Shown piece after piece: positions 1-6,179 of a stretch of DNA of 6,179 nt; within the stretch, counting starts at the first letter, position 1, and every line of letters begins with the position of its first letter. The notes under the pieces were generated by a model, which did no database searches, was not told the DNA's origin, and worked only from the letters and a program-made list of their open reading frames with translations. The translations under genes were made by a program, and so were the position numbers. The DNA is taken from the NCBI GenBank assembly GCA_003561665.1, contig PWVY01000242.1, positions 1 to 6,179 of the forward strand. Direction: 5' to 3'. The stretch is from Thermoplasmata archaeon (GTDB taxonomy: Archaea; Thermoplasmatota; SW-10-69-26).

Positions 1-1
1 C

Positions 2-1870
2 ATCACGGATCTCAAGGGGAAAACCGAACACCTCCCGGGCAACGACCGAGACCTCTACGACGCGCTGCCCGTAGGCATCTACAAAACCACGCCCGAAGGC
101 CACATCCTCTACGTCAACGAAACCCTCGTCCAGATGTTCGGCGCATCTTCACGAGAACAATTCCTAGGGAAACACGTCGAAGACGCCGACGGCATCCCCC
201 GCCCCGCCTACCCCCGCGAAAGCTTCATCCACCAACTCGACCAAGAAGGCGAGATCCGGGGACTGCGCAAGCGTTGGACCCATCCCGAACGCGGAACCAT
301 CCCCATACGAGAAAGCGCACGCGCCATACGGGATAACGAAGGCCGCATCCTCTACTACCAAGGCGTCATCGAGGACCTCACCGAGAACCAAGACACCAAA
401 AAACGCTTACGAGCCCACCGGCACCGCCTTGCGACGCTCGCCGACGCAGCCCCCGTGCTCCTCGTCGCCCTCGACGAAGAGGGAACCATCACCGAACTCC
501 AGGGATCCGGCCTCGAACACTTCCTCTTCTCCCGGAACGAACTCATCGGACAAAGCGCCACCAGCCTACCCCTCAACGAAGCCACCTTCGACGCCATCGA
601 CAAAGCCCTTCAAGGCGAACCCGCCACGAGCGAGATGCAGATCCAAGACCGTTGGATCCAAGCACAACTCGTCCCCACGAAAGACGACCAAGCCACAGAC
701 GACGCCGTCATCGCCGTCCTCGTCGACAGCACCTCCCAAAAACGGCTAGAGCACAACCTCCGCAACGAACGGGAAAGCCTGCACGAAGCCCAACGCGTCG
801 CCCGACTTGGCAGCTGGGACTGGAACGTCATAGACGATACTGTCGAGCGTTCCCCCGAGCAACGCCGCCTCCTAGGCCTCGACGAGTCCACCCAAAACAC
901 GGGGATCCAAACATACCTCGAAAGGGTTCACCCCGAGGACCGCGAACGCGTAGAGACCCTCCTCCAAGAAGCCGTTGAAAAGGCCACCTTCCCAACGTAC
1001 GAGCACCGGATCAACCACCCTGACGGGACCGTCCGATGGGTAGAGTGCCGAGGCAAGATCCACGTCGATCAAGGGAAGGTCGTCCGAATCACGGGCACAT
1101 GCCTAGACATCACCGAACGCAAAAGAGCCCAAGCACAAATCCAACGCCTCAACGAGAACCTCGAACAACGCATCCAAGAACGAACCGCCACGCTCCGAAC
1201 CCTCAACGAGGAACTCCGAACATTCACCTACGGCGTCAGCCACGACCTTAGAGGCCCACAGCACACCATCCACGGCTACGCAAAGATCCTCATCGACGAC
1301 CACGCCGATGATCTCCCCCCAACCGCCCTTCACCACCTCGAACGCATCCAGAACGCAGCCGAAAAAACCATCCACCGCATGGACGCGCTCCTCGACCTGG
1401 CCCGTATCACCCAACGCCCCCTTGAACCCCAACGCATCAACGTCACTCGCAAAGCACGCAAACTCCTCCACAACCTACAACGAGAACACCCCCAACGGGA
1501 CGTAGACATCAACATCAGCGAAAACATCCGTGCCCACGCCGACCCCAAACTGTTCGAGATCCTCCTGGAGAACCTCCTACAGAACGCTTGGAAGTTCACA
1601 AAAAACGAACCGAAACCAACCATCCGCGTCCATCAAGAACCCCACGACCCGGCATGGATCCTCGTCGAAGACAACGGCATCGGCATCGACCCCAACGACG
1701 CCCACAACCTCTTCGACCCCTTCCACCAAGCCAACAACGGCACCTTCGAAGGCACCGGCATCGGGCTTGCCCTCGCAAAGCGCGTCGTCGACCGACACGG
1801 AGGCACCATCCAAGCCCTCCCCAACGAGGACGACGGAGCCACGTTCCGCTTCCACCTTGAAGGAGCGTGA
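2..1870 (+). CDS. Multi-PAS sensor histidine kinase, 5' partial
   Basis: This is a cytoplasmic sensor kinase that autophosphorylates on histidine and passes the phosphate to a receiver. The frame stays open to the left edge, so the start is outside; 622 residues are visible, numbered here from base 2. Residues 1-11 (ITDLKGKTEHL) look like the tail of a further PAS/PAC unit. Three PAS units follow at about 18-125, 143-250 and 262-373, the last ending in DITERKRAQ, the classic PAC exit. A coiled coil (about 375-410) leads to a HisKA domain with the H-box SHDLRGP, phospho-acceptor His414. The ATPase domain has an N-box (LLENLLQNAWKF, Asn524 and Asn528), G1 (EDNGIGID, Asp557), an F-box (LFDPFHQ) and G2 (GTGIGLALAK, from 584), so it looks active. 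No membrane segment is visible. The H-box style and the Rcp1-like gene downstream resemble phytochrome-type kinases. The PAS ligands cannot be read from the sequence. Confidence 0.93.
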   Translation: MTDLKGKTEHLPGNDRDLYDALPVGIYKTTPEGHILYVNETLVQMFGASSREQFLGKHVEDADGIPRPAYPRESFIHQLDQEGEIRGLRKRWTHPERGTIPIRESARAIRDNEGRILYYQGVIEDLTENQDTKKRLRAHRHRLATLADAAPVLLVALDEEGTITELQGSGLEHFLFSRNELIGQSATSLPLNEATFDAIDKALQGEPATSEMQIQDRWIQAQLVPTKDDQATDDAVIAVLVDSTSQKRLEHNLRNERESLHEAQRVARLGSWDWNVIDDTVERSPEQRRLLGLDESTQNTGIQTYLERVHPEDRERVETLLQEAVEKATFPTYEHRINHPDGTVRWVECRGKIHVDQGKVVRITGTCLDITERKRAQAQIQRLNENLEQRIQERTATLRTLNEELRTFTYGVSHDLRGPQHTIHGYAKILIDDHADDLPPTALHHLERIQNAAEKTIHRMDALLDLARITQRPLEPQRINVTRKARKLLHNLQREHPQRDVDINISENIRAHADPKLFEILLENLLQNAWKFTKNEPKPTIRVHQEPHDPAWILVEDNGIGIDPNDAHNLFDPFHQANNGTFEGTGIGLALAKRVVDRHGGTIQALPNEDDGATFRFHLEGA

Positions 1871-2294
1871 TCCAACGAACCGCCACATCCTCCTCATCGA
1901 AGACGACCCCGATCAAGCCCAGCTCACCCAACGCATCCTCGAGCAACACGACCACCTCCACGTCACCCAAAAACCCGACGCCGACACCGCCATAGAAACC
2001 CTCCACGAACTCTCCCCCCACCAACTCCCCAAACTCGTCCTCCTCGACATCAACCTCGGGAACGACACCGGCTTCGACGTCCTCCAAGCCATGCGCGACC
2101 ACGAGAAACTAGCAACCGTACCCGTCATCGTCCTCACCACCTCCCCCGACGACCAAGACTGCAAACAAAGCTACCACCATGGAGCCAACGGGTTCCTCAC
2201 CCGACCCCTACGATACGAGGAACTCGAAACCACCCTCCACGCCACCGTCACCTACTGGATCGACAACAACAAAACCCCCTACTCCACCGACTGA
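1857..2294 (+). CDS. Rcp1-like single-domain response regulator
   Basis: This is a stand-alone CheY-fold receiver of 145 residues, probable phosphate acceptor from the kinase just upstream. From the TTG at 1857 the acidic pocket is IEDD (residues 14-17), the phospho-acceptor is Asp64 in LVLLDIN, and VLTTSP carries the switch Thr/Ser. The length and the C-terminal tail ending in YWIDNN match the Rcp1 family of phytochrome-partner receivers. No output domain is present. The near-invariant receiver lysine is replaced by Arg116 (FLTRP), 52 residues after Asp64, the same spacing as Asp57 to Lys109 in CheY. The start is uncertain: no in-frame ATG lies near. TTG at 1857 leaves ten residues before ILLIEDD, as expected for the family, and overlaps the kinase by 14 bases. 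An AAGGAG sits just after this TTG rather than before it. A GTG at 1530 opens the same frame but would add about 109 unlikely residues inside the kinase gene. Confidence 0.85.
   Translation: MKERDPTNRHILLIEDDPDQAQLTQRILEQHDHLHVTQKPDADTAIETLHELSPHQLPKLVLLDINLGNDTGFDVLQAMRDHEKLATVPVIVLTTSPDDQDCKQSYHHGANGFLTRPLRYEELETTLHATVTYWIDNNKTPYSTD
2263..2274 (-). terminator. Possible T-rich archaeal terminator after the TrmB-like gene
   Basis: Four bases past the TAG stop (2279-2281), the minus strand reads TTTTGTTGTTGT. Archaeal RNA polymerase often stops at T-rich stretches without a hairpin. The tract is interrupted by G and lies inside the coding end of the converging receiver gene, so this is only a candidate. 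Confidence 0.25.
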
Positions 2295-3541
2295 ACCCTC
2301 TCCTCCCCACCGACCACGCCCCCTACCCCCTCACGCACGTCGAATTCCCCCCGTACATGCTCGATGAACGAGGGCATGCTCGACCACACCGCCCACTCCT
2401 CCTGCGTCGTCATCGACCCCGCATCCAAACCAACCCCCATGCCCACCAACACCTCCTCCTCATCAACCGTCACCATCCCTAAAGCCCCCACCACGTCCGA
2501 AACGACCACCTGAACACCCTCCAACACCATCTCCTCTGAAGCCACGACGGACACATCCACCCCCCGCTCTGCCGCCCTCACCAGCGCCTCCGCCACCCCT
2601 GACCCATCCAACCGAGCCACATCTGCCTCTGGTAAGGACAAGCGAACCGAACGCTCTGCCCGGAACACCATCTCCCGCATCCGATCATAACGCATCCACC
2701 GTCCTCGCACCACCTCCATCCGCGGCGCAAGAGGCCCATCCGTAAGCTCCCCGATGCGATCATCGTACGAGACCGCGGTTGACCACATCATATCGAACAA
2801 ACCCATCTGAGACAGGATGAAATCTTTCGCGTTCAGCCACAAAACGGTCTCTCCTTTCCCCTGTGTGGACACCACGGGGTCCAACGTCACGAACAGCGCG
2901 ATCTCATCCGTATCCTTCACCAAGAACTGAGCATAACCGGGAAGGTTGATGTGACGAAGCTCCGCCCACTCCGCGAACCCCTCCAAGGCGCCCCCCTCTT
3001 CCTCGATGCTCGTCATCGCCCGCACCACCACCCCCTCCTCCGATCGAACCCGAAGCTCGTCCAAGATACCCATCGCATCCCACCGGCCCAACCCCCGCTT
3101 GTGGGCCACCGCGAGGACCTCTTCTTCGGCATCCTCGATCATACGATTCAACGCGCCCTTGATCTGAGACCGCCCATGGTAAACCGCAAAGCGTTCCTGA
3201 CGAGCGTCCTCCCGCTCGAACCTTGGCCAAGCATCAACCACCTCCTCCCACGTGGTCTCAAGACGATCCAAGCGCTTACGCCGTGCCTTGATAACTTGAT
3301 CCAACGTGGACTTCACAGGACGCGGGACAAACTTCCGAGGCCGCTCAAGCGTGCTCTCGACAAACCCTTCCTGTTCCAGCGTCTCCACCACATTGTACAC
3401 TTGGGTCCGATGGATGCCTGTAGCTTCCGCTAAATCCGAGGCAGTCGATGAACCCAACCGAGAAAGGTGATAGTAGACGCGAGCGGCCTTCTCCTCCAGG
3501 CCGAATCGCTCAAGCTTCCCCACGAGGTCCTCTTCCTTCAA
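2279..3541 (-). CDS. TrmB-family transcriptional regulator with two PLD-like sensor repeats
   Basis: This is a probable DNA-binding regulator of 420 residues. Residues 1-75 form a winged helix: the helix-turn-helix spans about 31-58, with recognition helix IHRTQVYNVVETLEQ, and the wing is about 60-73. This layout is typical of archaeal TrmB proteins. A charged helical linker (about 78-112) likely mediates dimerisation. Two sensor-like regions follow. The first (about 118-265) begins FAVYHGRSQIKGAL and ends with an FDMMW..A pattern and DDRIGEL. The second (about 276-395) begins EVVRGRWMRYDRMREMV. Both openings fit the family's GR...(I/M)...A-E pattern, so this looks like a tandem duplication of the PLD-like TrmB sensor. 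No HxKxxxxD catalytic motif is present, so it is unlikely to be a nuclease. The start is TTG, overlapping the upstream receiver stop as TTGA, with GGGGAG eight bases upstream. The last 140 or so codons favour G at the third position, unlike the neighbouring genes. The ligand is unknown. Confidence 0.85.
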   Translation of the reverse strand: MKEEDLVGKLERFGLEEKAARVYYHLSRLGSSTASDLAEATGIHRTQVYNVVETLEQEGFVESTLERPRKFVPRPVKSTLDQVIKARRKRLDRLETTWEEVVDAWPRFEREDARQERFAVYHGRSQIKGALNRMIEDAEEEVLAVAHKRGLGRWDAMGILDELRVRSEEGVVVRAMTSIEEEGGALEGFAEWAELRHINLPGYAQFLVKDTDEIALFVTLDPVVSTQGKGETVLWLNAKDFILSQMGLFDMMWSTAVSYDDRIGELTDGPLAPRMEVVRGRWMRYDRMREMVFRAERSVRLSLPEADVARLDGSGVAEALVRAAERGVDVSVVASEEMVLEGVQVVVSDVVGALGMVTVDEEEVLVGMGVGLDAGSMTTQEEWAVWSSMPSFIEHVRGEFDVREGVGGVVGGEERVQSVE

Positions 3542-3903
3542 TTCCCTCGCTCCCCTTGCTCTTCTAACTGCTGTTTGATTCGATCTACGAGGCCAGGCCC
3601 CTTCACGAGGTAGTCGTTGACCCCGACTTGGAAAGCCTCCTTTGCCAGTTCATCCCGAGTAACGCTCGTGACGAGAAGGATCAACCCCTGAGGATTCTCC
3701 TCCCGGATCTTCTGACATACTTCAAGGCCTGTACGATCGGGCAACCGATGGTCGACGAGGCAAGCGTCGAATTGCTCCTTCAGCGCGCGCTCCATGGCGT
3801 CTGATCCGGTCCTTACGTGCGTTACATCGTATTCTTTGTCGGGCAACCCGCGACGGACCAAGCTTGCATGGTCGATATCGTCCTCGACCAGGAGGACACT
3901 CAT
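3538..3903 (-). CDS. Stand-alone receiver-domain response regulator
   Basis: This is a 121-residue CheY-like receiver with no attached output domain. Counting from the ATG at 3903, the acidic pocket is Glu7-Asp8-Asp9, the phospho-acceptor is Asp51 in CLVDHRLP, the switch Thr79 lies in LLVTS, and the conserved lysine is Lys101 in NDYLVKG. All key residues are intact, unlike in the other receiver of this window. ATG at 3903 is preferred because MSVLLVEDD starts exactly at the first strand and AGGAAG precedes it by five bases; a GTG at 3933 would add ten residues. The stop overlaps the start of the TrmB-like gene by four bases, so the two are probably made together. The TrmB-like protein is therefore the natural candidate partner or output, but this is inference. 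Its kinase could be the multi-PAS kinase on the other strand or one elsewhere. Confidence 0.9.
   Translation of the reverse strand: MSVLLVEDDIDHASLVRRGLPDKEYDVTHVRTGSDAMERALKEQFDACLVDHRLPDRTGLEVCQKIREENPQGLILLVTSVTRDELAKEAFQVGVNDYLVKGPGLVDRIKQQLEEQGERGN
3550..3555 (-). promoter_or_regulatory. Ribosome binding site deciding the TTG start of the TrmB-like gene
   Basis: The minus strand reads GGGGAG, then eight bases, then TTG at 3541. No in-frame ATG lies near the beginning of the winged helix, so this site, together with the TTGA overlap with the receiver stop, decides the start. Confidence 0.6.
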
Positions 3904-3994
3904 CGGCGCTTCCTGAGAGGCGGCTCCCTTCACGAAGCATGCAATAACGTGTCATGCCTTAACGGTTGTTCACCGTCCGTCGAAATGGGCTCGA
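3904..3994 (-). promoter_or_regulatory. 91-base gap between OFOR beta and the receiver, possible promoter and dyads
   Basis: This is the only real intergenic space in the window. On the minus strand a weak TATA-like TTATTG (3947-3942) lies about 40 bases before the receiver ATG; with typical archaeal spacing, transcription would begin near 3917 and leave a short leader holding the AGGAAG. Around it are small inverted pairs: GCATG at 3937-3941 with CATGC at 3953-3957, and ACGGT at 3962-3966 with ACCGT at 3972-3976 (5-base stem, 5-base loop). An 8-base pair, ACGTGTCA at 3947-3954 and TGACACGT at 4000-4007, brackets most of the gap. No T-tract follows the beta stop, so read-through from the OFOR operon is also possible. 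Confidence 0.3.
3909..3914 (-). promoter_or_regulatory. Ribosome binding site of the stand-alone receiver
   Basis: The minus strand reads AGGAAG five bases before the ATG at 3903. It is a moderate match, but it favours the ATG over the GTG at 3933, which has no clear site in front of it. Confidence 0.45.
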
Positions 3995-4957
3995 TCACGT
4001 GACACGTCGTTCTTCGAGGTAGGGTTGGATGTCAGCGGTGGGGACACCGTCCTCGTGCCAGTCCGGTACGGAGGGGGCATTATCGGGCCCATACTCTCCC
4101 ATCCTAGCTTCGATCCGGTCCTCGTAGGTAGGCATCTCGATACGGTAGAAGTTGCCGATAGGGATGCGATCGCCCCATTCTTGTGATTTCACGAACGCTT
4201 GAGCCTTCTTCTCGTTGACCTCGTCCGGGTTGCTGGGGTCCTCTACGTAGGGGTCGTAGTCTTCTTCGTCTTCAAGCTTGTACACGCGAGGCATCCCTGT
4301 CGCCGGGACGTTCTGCTCACTGTAGAACTCCTTGTCATGCAGGTCGTTGTACGTGGGGCAGGGTTGCAGGACATCGAGGAGAGCCGCGCCCTTGTGAAGG
4401 GTGGCTTGCTTGACCATCTCTTTAAGATGCATCACGTCGAACGCGTACCCGCGTCCAACCCACGTGTACCCAGCTGCGAGAGCCGTCGCGATGGGGTTCA
4501 CGCTATCGTTGATGTTCGGTTCGGGAAGCGATTTGGTTTGCTCTCCCAGTTTGAGTGTGGGGGAAGCCTGGCCTTTCGTTAACCCATACACTTCGTTGTC
4601 GAACACGATGTAGGGCATGTCGAGGTTACGGCGCCCAGCGTTCAGGAAGTGCCCGGCCCCGATCCCGTACCCGTCCCCGTCGCCACCGACGGCGATGACC
4701 TCGAGCCCGGGGTTGGCGATCTTGGCTCCTGTCGCGAAGGGCAGGACGCGCCCGTGGAGGGTATGGACACCGTAGCTTTTGACGTAGTGTGAGGTTTTCC
4801 CGCTGCAACCGATGCCGCTGAATAGGCCAACTTCGTGGGGTTCAAGCCCCATGTCGGCGAGCGCCATCTGGATGCTGTTCAAGATGCCGAAGTCTCCGCA
4901 GCCAGGGCACCAGTCGTTCTCGATGTTCTCTTCTTTGAAGTCTTGGACGCTGGCCAT
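3995..4957 (-). CDS. korB: 2-oxoacid:ferredoxin oxidoreductase, beta subunit
   Basis: This is the catalytic thiamine-diphosphate and iron-sulfur subunit. With the alpha subunit it oxidises a 2-oxoacid (pyruvate, 2-oxoglutarate or similar) plus CoA to acyl-CoA, CO2 and reduced ferredoxin in the cytoplasm. The protein has 320 residues, the usual length. WCPGCGDFG (16-24), GIGCSGK (48-54) and QPCPTYN (198-204) carry Cys17, Cys20, Cys51 and Cys200. This pattern and spacing match the four ligands of the single [4Fe-4S] cluster known in the Sulfolobus enzyme. GGDGD (91-95) followed by N121 and YGLTKGQASPT is the ThDP/Mg site. The ATG start is one base after the alpha stop, with a strong GGAGGG ribosome binding site upstream. 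Substrate preference cannot be told, so the symbol denotes the family (korB/porB-like). Confidence 0.95.
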   Translation of the reverse strand: MASVQDFKEENIENDWCPGCGDFGILNSIQMALADMGLEPHEVGLFSGIGCSGKTSHYVKSYGVHTLHGRVLPFATGAKIANPGLEVIAVGGDGDGYGIGAGHFLNAGRRNLDMPYIVFDNEVYGLTKGQASPTLKLGEQTKSLPEPNINDSVNPIATALAAGYTWVGRGYAFDVMHLKEMVKQATLHKGAALLDVLQPCPTYNDLHDKEFYSEQNVPATGMPRVYKLEDEEDYDPYVEDPSNPDEVNEKKAQAFVKSQEWGDRIPIGNFYRIEMPTYEDRIEARMGEYGPDNAPSVPDWHEDGVPTADIQPYLEERRVT

Positions 4958-4958
4958 G

Positions 4959-6179
4959 TTAGATCCCTCCGCGTAGAACGATTCGATCAGGGGCTTTCTT
5001 GCGTACGTTCTCTACCGTGGTCTCGACCTCGTCTTGCATGATGGGACGCCCGTTGTATTTGACCACTTCGTGGTCGACTTTGTGTCCGGTTTGTTCACGG
5101 ATAAGTTGTCCAAGTTGGCCCGTGTAGTTGTTCTCTAGCGTGATGGTTCGCGTGGCTTGGGCGATGGCGTCTTCGACCTCTTCGGTTGGGAAGGGGGAAA
5201 GGATGCGTAGTTGGACGAGGTTGAGCACGTTGCCGGTTTCGTTGAGCCGATTCATCGCGTCCAGGACGGCTCCTTTGGGAGTTCCCCAGGTGAAGACAGT
5301 AACTTCAGCGGTCTCGGGCCCATGTCTTGCCACCTTTCGATCACTGGGGATCTCGCTGGCGGCGGTTTCGAGCTTCCGTTGGCGTTTCTCGATGATGGTG
5401 TCACGTTTGGCAATGTCTTCGGTGATGTGCCCGATCTCCGTGTGTTCATCACTGGTCAACCAGTGGATGCCTCCTCGTTGACCTTGGATGGTTCTGGGGG
5501 ATACCCCATCTTCGGCGGCTTCGAAGCGGGGATGGAGGTCAGGATCCTCGGAGTGGATCGTGTCTTGGAGCTCTTCCTCTGTCAGGAGCTTTCCTCGGTC
5601 GATGCGCGCGTTCTCGGCGTCGAACGTGGGTACGGTGTGTGTGTTCCCGGCAAGGTCTTTGTCCGGTAGGAGGATGACGGGTGTTTGGTATCGCTCGGCC
5701 AGGTTGAACGCGTCGATGGTGTCATGGAACATCTCTTCGAGGTCGCCTGGAGCGAGCACGATGCGGGGGAAGTCCCCGTTGCCGAGGTTCAAGGCGAACT
5801 GTAGGTCTCCTTGTTCGGTCCGTGTGGGGAGTCCCGTGGAGGGCCCTCCGCGTTGGTAGTTCACGACGACGAGTGGGACCTCGCAAATGCCAGCAAAGCC
5901 GAGACCTTCGACCATGAGGTTGAGCCCGGGGCCACTTGTGCTGGTTGCTGAGCGGGCGCCGGTGAGCGCGCCCCCGATGGCCATATCAACAGCGCTGATC
6001 TCGTCTTCTGTTTGGACCACGACGAGGCCGCTGTCGCTTTTCCCTTCGAGGTAGACGCTTTCGTCCGTGGCTGGGGAGATCGGGTAGTAGGTTTGCATTC
6101 TGCATCCAGCGACGAGCTTGCCTAGGGCGACGGCATCGGTTCCTTGGATGTAGATGCGCTCTTCATCGGTTTCTCGGGG
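4959..6179 (-). CDS. korA: 2-oxoacid:ferredoxin oxidoreductase, alpha subunit, 5' partial
   Basis: This is the large partner of the beta subunit; it completes the active site and binds the 2-oxoacid and CoA. The frame is open to the right edge, with 406 residues visible, counted from base 6179. No ATG, GTG or TTG lies in frame before the Met at 6098, and the residues before it (IQGTDAVALGKLVAGCR) are the conserved opening of the pyrimidine-binding fold, so that Met is not the start. YPISPATDE (32-40) is the YPITP-type motif. TSGPGLNLM (81-89) and QRGGPSTGLPT (109-119) are family hallmarks; the Arg and Thr of the latter correspond in spacing to the substrate-recognising Arg344 and Thr353 described for the Sulfolobus enzyme. 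The C-terminal part (about 295-406) is the transketolase C-like domain. A fused N-terminal gamma domain of about 200 residues is expected beyond the edge but not seen. Confidence 0.94.
   Translation of the reverse strand, partial: PRETDEERIYIQGTDAVALGKLVAGCRMQTYYPISPATDESVYLEGKSDSGLVVVQTEDEISAVDMAIGGALTGARSATSTSGPGLNLMVEGLGFAGICEVPLVVVNYQRGGPSTGLPTRTEQGDLQFALNLGNGDFPRIVLAPGDLEEMFHDTIDAFNLAERYQTPVILLPDKDLAGNTHTVPTFDAENARIDRGKLLTEEELQDTIHSEDPDLHPRFEAAEDGVSPRTIQGQRGGIHWLTSDEHTEIGHITEDIAKRDTIIEKRQRKLETAASEIPSDRKVARHGPETAEVTVFTWGTPKGAVLDAMNRLNETGNVLNLVQLRILSPFPTEEVEDAIAQATRTITLENNYTGQLGQLIREQTGHKVDHEVVKYNGRPIMQDEVETTVENVRKKAPDRIVLRGGI
4965..4970 (-). promoter_or_regulatory. Ribosome binding site of the OFOR beta gene
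   Basis: The minus strand reads GGAGGG seven bases before the ATG at 4957. It overlaps the end of the alpha gene, which fits coupled translation of alpha and beta. The strong match to the archaeal 16S tail supports this start. Confidence 0.75.

Noticed and set aside
1530..1856. Upstream GTG extension of the Rcp1-like receiver
   Set aside because: The added residues are a Ser/Thr/Pro-rich out-of-frame reading of the kinase ATPase domain, while the receiver fold begins just after 1857.
1596..2102. 168-codon open frame on the minus strand under the kinase and receiver genes
   Set aside because: It has low-complexity Gly/Val/Arg composition mirroring the C-rich coding strand, and it lies opposite two clear domains.
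3074..3106. HKRGLGRWD in the TrmB-like protein as a possible HKD phospholipase D/nuclease motif
   Set aside because: The spacing does not fit HxKxxxxD: the position for Lys is Arg and no Asp falls at the right distance. PLD-like folds in TrmB proteins are normally non-catalytic.
2951..3433. 160-codon open frame on the plus strand inside the TrmB-like gene
   Set aside because: It is antisense to a well-supported winged-helix/sensor gene, has no recognisable domain and is explained by codon bias of the opposite strand.
5211..5669. 152-codon open frame on the plus strand inside the OFOR alpha gene
   Set aside because: It runs antisense to conserved OFOR sequence and shows no domain or ribosome binding site.
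6096..6098. Met at 6098 as the start of the OFOR alpha subunit
   Set aside because: Conserved alpha-subunit sequence continues for 27 codons before it up to the window edge, so it is an internal Met.

Overview
The window looks archaeal, most likely from a euryarchaeal lineage. The evidence is a TrmB-family regulator, a two-subunit 2-oxoacid:ferredoxin oxidoreductase (OFOR) with the archaeal/halophile type of cysteine pattern, compact leaderless-style spacing, strong GGAGG-type ribosome binding sites and use of TTG starts. The DNA is moderately GC-rich, with C-ending codons in most genes. A Thermoplasmatota-like or halophilic relative is my guess, but the sequence alone does not settle it.

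Left block, plus strand: a multi-PAS histidine kinase that is cut by the left edge (to 1870), followed by a small Rcp1-like receiver protein (1857-2294) that overlaps the kinase end in the +1 frame. These form a kinase/receiver pair of the Cph1/Rcp1 layout, with PAS sensors in place of a phytochrome module.

Right block, minus strand, read from right to left: the OFOR alpha subunit (cut by the right edge, stop at 4959), the OFOR beta subunit (4957-3995), a 91-base gap, a stand-alone receiver (3903-3538), and a TrmB-like regulator with a winged helix and two PLD-like sensor repeats (3541-2279). The receiver stop and the regulator start share a TTGA, which suggests translational coupling. The two blocks converge and their last genes overlap tail to tail by 16 bases.

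Taken together, one phosphorelay input (kinase plus two receivers), one DNA-binding output that is not itself a canonical response regulator, and a central ferredoxin-linked carbon enzyme lie side by side. A plausible but unproven reading is a redox- or ligand-sensing relay whose output is the TrmB-like protein, perhaps acting on the neighbouring OFOR operon. Every stretch is covered by genes except the 91-base gap. I saw no tRNA, rRNA, CRISPR array or mobile element.
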